Below, one piece after another: positions 46,996 through 58,385 of a stretch of DNA of 64,000 nt. Position numbers and translations under genes: made by a program. Every line of letters begins with the position of its first letter. Within the stretch, counting starts at the first letter, position 1. Source of the DNA: Solenopsis invicta (Eukaryota > Arthropoda > Insecta > Hymenoptera > Formicidae); the NCBI RefSeq assembly GCF_016802725.1, contig NC_052673.1, positions 2,009,037 to 2,073,036 of the forward strand. The letters run 5' to 3'. The notes beneath the pieces are model-generated. The model was not told the origin of the DNA and searched no databases. It was given only the letters and a program-made list of their open reading frames with translations.

Positions 46996-47890
46996 ATATA
47001 CAACAATTTTTAATAAAGAAATATTAAATTTTTTAAAATCACTCTTTGTCTAATCCATGACCAATGATGAGAACGTGATGATCACTGATCTCATTTTTTG
47101 TTTTTCTTTGTATTTTTTTCTTTTATTTATTATAATATATTATATAGTATGCATAAAATATTATATACACACACAATTCTTATTTTATTTATTAGTTATA
47201 AAAATCAAATTGCTTAAATAACTATTTTGATAACGCTTCTGAGAGATTTTTTATTGAAAATGATAAATGTAAACTTTCTTTACAAAGTACTTTAATGAAT
47301 AAAACAAAAATATGATGTGCTATATTACAAAATGTACTATTATATTATAATACTTTAATAGTTGAGTCTGTTAACGGATTACACAAGGAATATTGATAAT
47401 GTTCTATCAGACTTTAGCCGAACACTGATATCTATGTATTTCAATCACCATTTCACGATAGTTTTACATCTTATGTGAAATTTAACATACAATGTCGAAC
47501 GTCTGAAGAAAACGTGCATATCTGGCTCAATCAATGTCTACTATATAAACTGATAAACAGAAATTGTTTCTTAACCAGAAAGTACGAAGTCGAGTCTGTT
47601 AACGGATTACACAAGGAATATTGTTTATGTTCTATCAGACTTTAGCCGAACACTGATATCTACGTGTTTCAATCACCATTTTACGATAGTTTTACACCTT
47701 ATGTGACCTTTACGACTTTTAGAATTTAAAAGAATTAAAAAAAAAATAGAAAAAAATGGATAAAAAAAATTTTTTTTTAAATAATAAAAAAAACAAAAAT
47801 GGAATAATAATCATCACGTCCTCGCTGGATTAGATAAAGTATGATTTTAAAAGAAATTTATATTTCTTTATTAAAAATTGCTGTTGTACA
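46996..47890. repeat. 895-bp element with ~95-bp inverted ends and internal direct duplication
   Basis: TATACAACAATTTTTAATAA at the left is inverted at the right (TTATTAAAAATTGCTGTTGT), and pairing continues with TTAAAATCA and TGTCTAATCCA. Inside, 47364-47482 and 47592-47710 are direct copies 228 bp apart (GAGTCTGTTAACGGATTACA, CAGACTTTAGCCGAACACTG). No coding. Confidence 0.7.
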
Positions 47891-48057
47891 CAGGTCTATA
47901 TATACAAGGAGATTATTAATGAATGTCCCTACTTTTTACCATACAAGCCTGATTTACCGATGGATATGTATTTCTAACATATTATCATATTATAAATTAC
48001 AAATGCGTGATTCTATGTAGTAAAAAGTGGCGACATTTATTAATAATCACCCTGTAA

Positions 48058-48154
48058 ATGTGTGTGTGCGCGCGTGCGTGCGTGCGTGCGTGCGTGTGCG
48101 TGTGCGTGTGCGTGTGTGCGTGTGTGTGTGTGTGTGTGTATGCGTGTGTGTGTG

Positions 48155-48206
<52 letters not shown>
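48058..48206. repeat. Compound (TG/CG)n-(TA)n microsatellite
   Basis: GTGTGTGCGCGCGTGCGTGC-type repeats turn into (TG)n and then (TA)n. Confidence 0.95.
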
Positions 48207-48211
<5 letters not shown>

Positions 48212-48663
48212 TTATACAAATCTAATCATATAGAAATAAAGAAAATTGAAACATTAATTTAGGTCGCATTACTTATTCTGTACGACATTTTATCATCGTA
48301 TTAGCAATTTTCCCCGGATCTCCTTCTAATATCCTTTTATATACTTCATCAAACCGCGTTGTCTGTCTTATGTAAGATACCGGATATGTAAAGGATTTTC
48401 TTAACATAACTCCATGTCGATTGCATGCCATCAGACATTGACACGGTTTCTCATGTATTCAAGAACACTATTATTCTACAAACCGTCTAGCGTGTTAAAT
48501 ACGAGCTGATATAATCACGTTTATTGTTTCGAAGCATGATGTAATAGATATGTATATACGTAAATAGGAGTAAAACAGTACTAAGTAAAAATGACCTTCC
48601 ATTTAGAAAATAATATTCGTCATTATAAGAATAAAAACGAGAGAATAAAGTACAATAATACTA
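48207..48663. other. Intron sequence, nothing recognised
   Basis: No coding or repeat ends supported. Confidence 0.45.
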
Positions 48664-49740
48664 TACAGGGTGACCCATTTTAATTTATTATATATATTTA
48701 ATATATTATTACAAAATATTTCCGTTCCCTTGCATTTTACAAGAAAATGTTTCAGACAGAAGTTATATGGTTTCGAGGGGTCCATAAGATGGTGTCATTA
48801 TATAATTTGACCTTGGATAGTTGCTTGAAGGTCACCTTTAATTTTGTAAATGGAACTGTCTACTTTTTATTGCATATTCTTTTAGCTTGTCTCGAGGCCT
48901 TTCTAAAACACTCTAATTAAATGTTTTTTCGTTAAGTATTTTTCGAATTACAAAACTTGAAAGTTACGGTACCGTTGGCATTAACATCATTCAAGGTGTA
49001 CCACGTGGAGGTTGCCCGGTCGGATTTACACCTCTTTTGTGTTCGAAGAAAGATTGGAGGATGATCCAATCAATCAAGATAAGATCGGTCGGTGATCCAG
49101 ATCAAGACAAGATTGATCGGTGATTCAGTCAGTCAAAGCAAGATCGGAAAAGATCCGGCCAATTAAGGCAAGATTTTGAGAATTTCCTATCACAATAAGT
49201 GTTTGGAAATTCTTCCTGCATTCTGAATTTATAATTGAATACATAATAGAAACTTCTCAAAGTCTTGCCTTAATTGGCCGGAACTTTTCCGATCTTGCCT
49301 TGACCGGCTGAATCACCGATCAATCTTGTCTTGATTGACTGGATCATCAACCGATCTTGACTGATTGGATTTCTTCTGATGTTTCTTCGAACACAAAAAA
49401 GGTGTAAATCCAACCGGGCACCCTCACGTGGTACACCTTGAATAATGTTAATGCCGTCGGTACTGTAACTTTCAAGTTTTGTAACTCGAAAAATACTTAC
49501 TAAAAAAACATTTAATTACAGTGTTTTGGAAAGGCTTCGAAATAAGCTACAAGACTATGCAGTAAAAAGTACAGTTCCATTTAAAAAATTGGTGACCTTC
49601 AAACAACTATTCAAGGTCAAATTAATGACACCATCTTATGTCCCCCTCGAAACCATACAATTTTTGTCTAAAACATTTTTTTGTACAATGCGAGGGAACG
49701 AAAATATTTGGGATGATAGATTAAAAAAAGTTACCCTGTA
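48664..49740. repeat. 1.08-kb foldback element, CAGGGTGA ends
   Basis: TACAGGGTGACCCATTTTAA at the left pairs with AGTTACCCTGTA at the right, next to TA. The arms run almost to the centre near 49200 and share AAATGGAACTGTMTACTTTT, GACCTTGRATAGTTG, TTCAAGGTGTACCACGTG and CGATCTTGCCTT words in inverse order. The arm sequence AAATGGAACTG...CTTGAAAGTTAC is shared with 4279-4757. No coding; the 82-codon reading at 49526-49774 lies entirely in the right arm and matches no protein known to me. Confidence 0.85.
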
Positions 49741-50013
49741 TAAGCAGGAATGTAAAATCTTGAAAAATTTATAATCTTAAATAGACATAATTTGCTTTTA
49801 TAAAAACAATTTTTTTTCACTTTCCTAAATAAAATGTAAAAAATTAAAAAAATTTACTTTACTATCTAGTATCATAGGTTAACACTCCATAAAAAATATT
49901 GTCGAGAACATGATTAAAAATCAATAAAGACACTGAAAATAGAGAAAAATAATAATTTATTTAAATTCTATAAATATTAAAAATAAAAATTTCTTTGATG
50001 TAAGTGCACTTAC

Positions 50014-50205
50014 TCCTTCTTCCTTGCCCTGCAACAAGTGAAAGGCCCCGGCTCTCTGGATGCCCGGTAAGAACCAAATCGGATGAGAGCGTATAAGCCT
50101 TTCAATTAGGGTAATATCGCAAGCCACCTCAATACCAGAATTTTCTGTAGACCTTGAAGATCCTTCCGAAGTAGCCGATTCTTCTGATGACAGCGATTCT
50201 TCGCT
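50014..50205 (-). CDS. spri: Sprint (RIN family Rab5 GEF), exon B, start of SH2 domain
   Basis: Minus-strand exon of 192 bp (64 codons) with an acceptor after TTTATTAG and a gtaagt donor. Phase 0 in and out. It encodes an acidic serine cluster (SEESLSSEESATSEGSSRST), then SGIEVACDITLIERLIRSHP, IWFLPGIQRAGAFHLLQG and KEEG. The HPIWFLPGIQR...AFHLLQGKEEGNF sequence is the RIN-type SH2 start, with helix A followed by the strand that leads into FVVRQS of the next exon. It is the most diagnostic piece for the family assignment. Confidence 0.95.
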
Positions 50206-51460
50206 CTAATAAATAAAAAATATCAATGTATTACTATAACATGATTAAAAAGTAATTTCACATTATATTTCAGAATAGAATAAAACGGTATTTATGAAAA
50301 GGAATATTAAAATTATGATTACAAGTTTCTGTCTGAGATATATCTTCAAAAAACAAATTTTTCAATTATATTTTTTATTTATGATCATTTACATATAGGA
50401 TAGAATATTATTATAATAGTATTTTATATAAATACTGTTATATAGTATAATATTATTATAATAGTATTTATATGTATATTATTAAATTATTATATAAAAT
50501 TTAAATATTATTAGATATTATTAAAATACTTTTACAACTTATACAATAAATTTATGATTAATTAGGACTGATGTTTTTAATTTTAAAAAATTGTTAGAAA
50601 TTAAAAAAAAAATCTTGAGTCTTTCCAATTTTCCTCTGCTTTTTTTTAAAAATAATATCACTATTATTATTTTCTATGTCAAAGATTTTAAAAATTCTTT
50701 CACATTTAAGGACTTTAATAAATAATTTAAAAATAAAATCTATTGTGATTAAAGTAGTTGTATTACGCTATATTTTTCGGAAAAACATAAAAAAAATCAA
50801 AATCTTTAATTTTATTTTTCCGGAAAGTTAGAAATACCAATATCTCATGATCGCAGTCGTTTCTTTCCACTTTTTTCATAATAACAAAAAAGGTCTAGTT
50901 TTTCAATTTTATTTTTCTGGAAAATTAAAAACAATTAGGAAAAGAGGAAAAAGAGAGGGTGGCAAGGTAAGAGAAAGGGAATCTCCTGTATTGCGCGATT
51001 CGAATGCAGAGATTACAATCAAGCATAAACATTATATACGCTCGCTCGGTCGTCAAAAGTTATTCACGAGTTAGCAAAGTAGACAATTGCGTTATTGAGT
51101 TAGACTATAATTTACATTTTTTTTATAATTTTCTTATAACTTTTCCTCATTTTTTCATTTGTGACAATAGTATTAAATTATAATAATTTCCTTGTGAATG
51201 CATGTGCTTTTGAGACAAAATTTAATAGCCTGTTAGGTAAGAATGTTATTTTCTACTTTTGTCAACAGTGTTTGGAAAACTATTGATATCATTTCGATTA
51301 GACAAAAAAGGGCAAGAAAACAGTAAAAGAAAGTATAGTAACTATGCGCAGGGAGATTGCGTATCCTGTCTATTAACCATAGCCACTCAAAGCGCTTTTT
51401 GTCTTTTCGAATAGCCAATTAACGACGTATACAATCAGGTGGCACTCAAGCAGACTTAAA
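50206..51460. other. Intron sequence, nothing recognised
   Basis: AT-rich intron with no coding or repeat boundaries supported. Confidence 0.45.
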
Positions 51461-51575
51461 GTTGGTTTATAATAGCCGTAACCGTAAAAAATTGGCTAAT
51501 TATAGTTGATTTATAGAAAAATAATTGATTATGAATGGTGAATTTCTTACGGTAACGGCTATTATAAATCAACCT
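51461..51575. repeat. 115-bp hairpin MITE
   Basis: TTGGTTTATAATAGCCGTAA and TTACGGTAACGGCTATTATA (followed by AATCAACC) are inverted ends of about 30 bp. Confidence 0.8.
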
Positions 51576-52974
51576 TTGTGTTTGTTAACCATATCTGTAA
51601 AAACTATGTCACTGCATACTTCGGTAGATAAACAAATTGAAAAGAAAACTCATTTTCTGTTAAATAAGAGCATTTTCCAGACAGAAACAAGGACACAATA
51701 CAATATAATGAATTATTTCATCCATGCTTAATATTGATAAACAATAAAAATAAAGTGATTTCTTATATGTTAGAGGAGAAAAGAGTAATATGGCACTCAT
51801 TTCTATTTTATTGAATAACTATGTTTGTAATTAATATTTTCTATTAAAACTTAAACGATTACATTCGTCAGAATGTTGTTTAACAGATTCTAGACTCAAA
51901 GTAGTGAAATATTTATTATTTAGGACGTGATTTGACGTGATATAAATCTAATGCACTGTATAATCGGTGGAAGAAAAAAAGTAGTTGTAATATGGCTATC
52001 CATAAAAATAATTTAAAAAAATTAGTTTAGTTTAAAAAACATACAGTACTTTGTTACAAAATCATATATTTTTCATTTTCCATTGTTTAGAATTTTCCTG
52101 ATTTACAATTTTCCTGCGTTCAGAAGCTGTAGAAATATCATTAGAAATTTCATTTAAAAAATCATTTTATTCCTGTTTAACATTAAACAAACATAAAATG
52201 ATGGGTCTAATGTTTCTAAATACCGTTCTTTAGAATGACAATCAATTATAGAAAAAATATTTTGATATAAAAATTTTGCTTGATAAACCATATTAACAAA
52301 ATTCCATGTTATTGTTTTAACTTTGTATAATTCGAAATGTATACGGCCGAATAAAAAGTTAAATAACAAAAAAACATTCAAGTGTATGTACCTTAATTTG
52401 TGTGATAATACATTCAATTTTAATAATAATGAGGAAATGTATGTAATTAAAGGTTAAAAGTGTACCTTAAAAAAGTTTAGAAATACTCAAAAGTAAAAAT
52501 GCCTTATAACAATTATCAGTCATTATGTATTGGCATATTAGCATCACTAAAAAACGGCGGGCTACTAAACGAATAACTCTATAAGCAATTGTTAGAATAC
52601 GTCACTTAATAACGGAAATAATAGGGGTAGCCATATTGTCGACAGTAGCCATAATACCCTTTTCTTCTCTACACTGTATCAACTATGTCACTTGATTGAA
52701 AATGCTCTGAGATAAATTGTAACAACGAAATTAGGTACAATGTATCTAAAAAACAAAATTAGGTAGAATATATCTGAACAACGAAATTGGAATGAATAGA
52801 TAAAAACCAAAAAATGAATCCTTCGACTTCATATATGAATCTGAGACATTTAACACAATGTAACATCTTCTTAGGTTATGTTGTAAAAAACATTATTATT
52901 ACGCAATACAAAACAATATTAAAAAAACTGCTATAATATCAGATAGAAGACATTTTCCACTTTGTATTTATGTT
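51576..52974. other. Intron sequence, nothing recognised
   Basis: No coding or repeat boundaries supported. Confidence 0.4.
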
Positions 52975-53039
52975 TTTTAAAGTATGTCCCATCACGCATG
53001 GAAAAACCCTATCTTATGCTATCTCCCTTAGTAGTATTT

Positions 53040-54190
53040 TCTACAGGACAGAATCTGCATGCAGTTAATTGCAGTAGAATTGAGTACAGAAGATTATTCC
53101 CAATACAGCCATGCTCTGGCAGATTGCTAGCAGACTGCTTCAATATTCATCCACTGTACTTGTATATGAATTATTTGCAGAAACTCGGTACAAATATTGA
53201 GCTATCTTGAAACAGATTCTTCCTGTAACTGCAGTCTGTAAACAATCTGGCACAGTTCTTGAGCAAAGTGACACAAGATTTTTTCAACAGAAATAGAGCG
53301 TGCAGATATTTTATAGATCTTGTTCAAATATGATCTGCAGATTTCTGTAAGTTTCTTACAACAGAAATGGCGCGCAGATCTTGTGCAGATATTGTACAGA
53401 TTTTGCTCAATCAGCCGCAGAAAGATGCTGCAAGGTTTATAACAATTTCGGATTGGAATGGATTTAATAAGAGAGTGCTGGCGCCACCGCTAGGCGGCCA
53501 CGCCACGGGAAATTTTCTCGTGAGTCAAGTGCGGCCACAGGCGTTATACTATATCTAGTCGCCACCGCGGCCGACTCCCCCAATTCATACTTCAGTGAGC
53601 CTTTAGGAGTTGCATATTGTAACCTTAAGACGAATATTTGCTCTCATTCTTTCCTAACATGACGTGTGTGTGTGGAACGCTGTTCCACATAAAATTTTAT
53701 ATTTTGACATGTAAACAACAATCTGTATTGTTATTTAATCTTGTACATAAATTAAATGTTTAATTCAAATTTAATCTTTTTTTAATCTTTTTTAACAAAA
53801 AAGATACAAAAAATATTTTTTATAAACTAAACATTTATTACGCTACATTAATGTATTCTGTTTTAATAAATCTATTTGGGTTCTGATCTTATTTTCGATC
53901 GGTCTTAATATCGTATTTTCGGTGCAGAAATCTCGATCAATTCAGATTTTTTTTTTTTTTTTTTTTTATCGATATTCATCGCACATTTTCGGCAGGGAAG
54001 TATCTTGAGACTATACTGATATTCTGGTAAAAGAATTTTGCAAAGCTTGCAGCAGATATATACAAATTTCTTGCAAGAATTTGACTGCAGAATCTTTCAA
54101 AAGAATTGAGCAGAATGAAGAAGCAGACGTCCTGTTGGCAAAATCTGTCAAGAATCTGCTGCATGATTTACAGCAGTCTTACAGAAAATT
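53040..54190. repeat. Degenerate CAGATTTCTGC-type repeat, split by another repeat
   Basis: About 53040-53450 and 54000-54190 are rich in words such as CTGCAGATTT, CAGAAATCTGC, GCAGATCTTG and TTCTTGCAAGAA, on both strands. The interspersed repeat at 53455-53900 sits between the two parts, so it appears inserted into an older palindromic satellite-like element. Confidence 0.5.
53455..53900 (+). repeat. Interspersed repeat, partner of 9893-10330
   Basis: Same sequence family as 9893-10330 in inverse orientation: AAATGGATTTAA-like start, GTGAGTCAAGTGCGGCCACA, GCCACCGCGGCCGACT, GGAACGCTGTTCCACATAAA and GTATTCTGTTTTAATAAATC. Followed by a T-run at 53947-53966. No coding. Confidence 0.65.
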
Positions 54191-54691
54191 GCTACTAGGG
54201 TTTAAGATAAAATGGGAAAAATTGCCTCGTTACTATTTTATTTAAATAAAGTTTATAATTCTCTAAAGATTTTTAAAAACAGTAGTTATATTGAAAGGTG
54301 GATATTGAAGAAAGTAAAACTTCGGAAAAGCTACACCACCCTTGACGACCTTGACCTTTATATATATATGTTATAGAGACATGGATACTAAACAACTTTT
54401 ATTTATAAATTAATCATCGGTTTCGTACAGTTTTCGAGATATACTTAGAGAAAGAAAAAACAATTTTTCTTAATTATTTTAAAAAATATTTTACAAAAAA
54501 ATGTGTTAAATAAAAAATAATGCTCTTGAAATTGTCTATAATAAAGCTTCTATGCATAATTTTTGTAATCGCAACGGTATACGCGTAATCGTACTTTTAA
54601 ATAGCGCATACTCGTAATTGTGCGAAATAAAGCACATAAATGGATAAATATCCAAGTAGGGTCCATGCATGTATAATAACTACATATATAC
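54191..54691. other. Intron sequence, nothing recognised
   Basis: No coding or repeat ends supported. Confidence 0.4.
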
Positions 54692-54742
54692 TCACACACG
54701 CGCATGCACGCACGCACACGCGCGCGCACGCACGCGCGCACG
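54692..54742. repeat. CA/CG-rich microsatellite
   Basis: CACACACGCGCATGCACGCA-type repeat of about 50 bp. Confidence 0.85.
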
Positions 54743-55340
54743 TATTTCTTAGGAGCGCGAAAGAGATCGAGAAGCGCGCAGAAGGTAGCGGGGCGCGCTT
54801 CGATTGTGCATCCTCCTCGCTTGACACTCGATCGAGAGAGAAAACATGATACGGCGTCATGGTATGGAGAAATGCGAACGGTATACAGGATATTATGGTA
54901 TTTGGTCGCGCATTGTTTTAATTTTTAATTGCATAAAAAAATTTACTCGGATTCAAAAATTCGTTTAAAAAATATTGTAAATAGAATACGATTCTCAGTA
55001 ATAAAATAAAATTATGTCCTCACGCCAATGTAGCTTCAATTCATGGGACTATTACTTTATGTCAAGACATAATTTTAATTAATTAATGAAATTCGTAAAT
55101 TTCTTTAAACAGTTACTTTTTAAAATAATCTGTATTGGAAAATAATTTTAATTCAATAAATTAAGAAAAATGTTAACATTATCAGGCAAGCTGATTTACT
55201 TTGTAATTGGCGGAAATAATACTTTAAGAGTGAATGATTACTGCCGTATTACTGCCAATCTAAAAAAAAATCACAGAAAATAGCAGATGCTGTGTGTGAT
55301 TTTTTATGCGTAATTTTTTCGGCAGTAATACTTTCTCATA
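54743..55340. other. Intron sequence, nothing recognised
   Basis: No coding or repeat ends supported. Confidence 0.4.
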
Positions 55341-55580
55341 AGGCTCGGGGTTCCCGGGGCATCCCTTCCCCGTATTTTTTCTAGCCTAACCTAACCTAAT
55401 CTTATTTCAGTTGTAATTTGGCCAAGGATATCTAATTGACCATGTTGCAATATTAGATTTAAAATTATAGCCCACTCTCTCCCACACCCACCACGTCATT
55501 AGTGGACCAACTGAGACGGGGTGGCTTAGGTTAGGAAAAAATACGAGGAGGGAGTGCAGGGGGAGAGGCGGAGCCCCTTT
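55341..55580. repeat. Foldback element containing CCTAA/TTAGG words
   Basis: TTCCCCGTATTTTTTCTAGC CTAACCTAA at the left is inverted at the right (TTAGGTTAGGAAAAAATACG AGGAGGG), with GGCTCGGGG / GGCGGAGCCCC further out. About 240 bp, no coding. Confidence 0.6.
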
Positions 55581-55787
55581 AGTTAGTTTTTTTAAAATGG
55601 TTTTTTTATTATAACTCCTAAAGTATTGAAGTTAAGTAAAATATGTACAGAACCTTATTTGTAATGCTTCATTTTTTGTTTAACACATTTTTTTGTAAAA
55701 TAAATATTTTCTGAAATAATTTAGAAAAACTGTTTTTTCTTTCTCTGAGTATATCTCAAAATCTGTTGGAGAGCGCCAATTAATCTA

Positions 55788-56769
55788 TACAGGGTGTCCC
55801 AGAAAGCTCGCATCCCATTTTAAAAGCGGATTCTTTGGAAAATTCTAAGAAAAAAATCCTAATACAAAAATGTCGAGGGTATAATGGTTTTCAAATTATT
55901 TGCGATTAAAATTTACGAATCACTGAGCTGACATTTCGCGCGCTCAGGCATAGTGACATGACAAAGGTACCACAAGGGTACCTCTTGATAATGAAATTGT
56001 CATATAAATACGCAGTGACATTTATAATAAGAAATTACTACTATAGGAAACATATTTGTACATTACATATGCACAATTAATGTTTTCAACAAAATATCAA
56101 TTTAATAACAAGATGTTACGATAACCGTTGGGTCAACTGTCAAAATAAATTTATTACCATGTTCATATGATAAGAACTTTTATGGTAACATATTGATAAT
56201 ATCGATAATTTATGCGATGATATGAAAAAGATTGAATATGTTGATAAAGTAGAATTCAAACATATCAAATTATTTCTATTTGACATTATCGCGTTTATAT
56301 CAATTAAATTACCGATTTACATTTTTAATAGTTAAAAATGTAAATAAATTATTGATATTATCGATATGTTACCATAAAAGTTCTTATCATATGAACATGG
56401 TAATGAATTTATTTTGACAGCTAACCCAACGACTATCGTAACATCTTGTTATTGAATTGATATTTTGTTGAAAACATTAATTGTGCATATGTAATGTACA
56501 AATACGTGTCCTATAGTAGTAATTTCTTAATATAAATGTCACTGCGTATTTATATGACAATCTTAATATCAAGAGATACCCTTGTGGTACCTTTGTCATG
56601 TCACCATGCCTGAGCGCGCGAAATGTCAGCTCAGTGATTCGTAAATTTTAATCGCGAATAATTTGAAAACCATTATACCCTCGACATTTTTGTATTAGGA
56701 TTTTTTTCTTACAATTTTCCAAAGAATCCGCTCTTAAAATGGGATGCGAGCTTTCTGGGACACCCTGTA
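55788..56769. repeat. 982-bp foldback element, CAGGGTGTCCCAGAAAGC ends
   Basis: TACAGGGTGTCCCAGAAAGC and its inverse bound two arms of about 470 bp flanked by TA. The arms share CATCCCATTTTAARAGCGGA, TCACTGAGCTGACATTTCGC and TGACATGACAAAGGTACCAC, and TCGTAACATCTTGTTATT close to the centre. The palindrome is nearly complete. No coding. Confidence 0.9.
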
Positions 56770-56825
56770 TACCCATTCTCCCCTGAAAAAACTGTAAGAA
56801 ATTTATTGCGAAAAATAACATCCCA

Positions 56826-56910
56826 CCCATTGTGGTTCGAAACTGGCACCTCCGGAATCTCTGGTCCCGGTGTCTTACCACCTCGATCACTGGGGCATAG
56901 TGATATTTCT
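56826..56910 (-). repeat. tRNA-like segment, possible SINE or tRNA relic
   Basis: Read on the minus strand: GATCGAGGTGGTAAGACACC resembles a tRNA A-box region and CCAGTTTCGAACCAC a B-box region, about 45 bp apart. The arms do not pair as a normal cloverleaf, so it is not a functional tRNA gene. Confidence 0.4.
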
Positions 56911-57055
56911 CACAATATTCGTATATGAGTGACAACGCATTTGAGGCGCTTGATTCAAATTACAAATAAATATAGATGCAAATCAGCATCAATTATTATA
57001 TTAAATTAATTAATTTAATAAAAATAGTGATATTACTAATTCTTATTTGACATGC

Positions 57056-58040
57056 TGTGTTATGACCGGAAAAAATTCGGCGCACATTCTGGTTGAATTC
57101 GAAGAAGTATATAAAATCACACGAATAAATATAGGCACTAAGATCTAGCTGCGACCAAAGAAGGCTTTCTTACTATCATTGTGTTGTTATACTATTGGTC
57201 TAAAAACATATTTATAATAAAGAATTTACAATAACAGGCGCCTAGAGCACAGCTTAGTGGCGTGGTGCGCGCGTACCGACGGGTTCGCGTTAGTCAGCAA
57301 TCAGCTGTGAGGCTATAAATAACTTCACGATGCTGTTTATGATGCCTCGAGGCCGGACGGTCGCGCGGGCACGGCGGTATCGCGTTGGAAGATCAGCTGA
57401 TCGCAAAAACCGGCGCGACACGTAGCGGTTAATACCGCTGCTAGGCTCCGGCGGGTAACAACGCTTATGTCAAGAGCACTTGGTAGAGGCGCGGAATTCC
57501 CGCACCCCTGGTCGTGGAGCATTGCCGAGAGCAGGAAGCTGGAACTGGCTTTCAATCAAGCAGACAAGATCGCTTGCTGGAGCCCAAGGCGTTTGAGCCC
57601 ACGGTACTAGACGGGGAAGCGGGATAGGAGCGGTCACTGGCGGAGAGTACTCAGCGGAAGTCAAGGCGCTTGACTCCTTTTCAGGACGTGGGTGGCTTCT
57701 TCTAGTCGGACGGATCAGGAAAAAGAGAGCCACGAGATGCGCGCTCTCGTGGCTTATATACCCGAGCTCGGTGGTAAGGGGATGCTCGGGAATGGTCGAA
57801 GGCGAAGCCGGCATCCCCGCTACTCGAGATCGGGCACGGAGAAGCAGCGTGCTCTCGAACTTTCGACTTCGGCGACGACTGCGCGTGCGCGCCGTGATTG
57901 CCGTTACGCGGATGCCTCATTCGAACGCGCGTGACGAAAAATTTATCGGCGCGTTGCGCCTTTTGCTGCTGTCCGGCGGATGTTCGGCCGGACAGCGTGG
58001 GACGATGGATGATTTGGGGGATGGCGACAGAACGGTTACA
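57056..58040 (-). mobile_element. Probable solo LTR, 985 bp
   Basis: Read on the minus strand it starts TGTAACCGTTCTG and ends GGTCATAACACA. It contains a TATATAAG promoter-like word at about 57755, is GC-rich, and shares several blocks with the LTR at 37122-44237 (GGCCGAACATCCGCCGGACA, AGCAAGCGATCTTG, GCCTCTACCAAGTGCTCTTG). No clear target duplication flanks it and no gag or pol is nearby. The apparent proline/arginine-rich readings on both strands are not genes. Confidence 0.6.
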
Positions 58041-58312
58041 CGGTCTTCAAGTAAAACGGTTTTGTTATTGTTTTTTGTTGTCTAAACTTTATGTTAGCTT
58101 GTATACGAAACTCCTTGCTTAAAATTGTAAAATAGTAATTGTAAATTTTTATTACAAATATATTTTTTTATGTTCATGAGAAATTTTAATTTAATTAATA
58201 ATAAAAAAGCATTTAATTCCTTCAATTTTTAAAAATAACATTTTATATTAAATAATTAAAAACGATTTAAAAATTATATATAACAATTAAAAAATATAAG
58301 ATAAAAAAAGTC
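58041..58312. other. AT-rich sequence, nothing recognised
   Basis: Between the LTR and the tRNA-like segment; no feature seen. Confidence 0.4.
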
Positions 58313-58385
58313 GCATCCGCGGGAATCGAACCTGGGATCCCAAGCATACCAGTCGATGTCCCAACGCCCTACGTCACGCCGCTTA
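58313..58385 (-). repeat. tRNA-like segment, probable SINE head or tRNA pseudogene
   Basis: On the minus strand it reads GCGGCGTGACGTAGGGCGTT ... GGGATCCCAGGTTCGATTCC CGCGGATGCGA. GGTTCGATTCC is a perfect tRNA B-box, and GACGTAGGGCGTTGGG is a weak A-box. The anticodon and acceptor stems pair poorly, so a functional tRNA is unlikely. Confidence 0.5.

Noticed and set aside
55384..55540. CCTAA / TTAGG words as interstitial insect telomere repeats
   Set aside because: Only two or three units on each side, and they are the facing arms of a foldback element rather than a tandem telomeric array.
58313..58385. Functional tRNA gene
   Set aside because: The B-box is good but the anticodon, T and acceptor stems do not pair.
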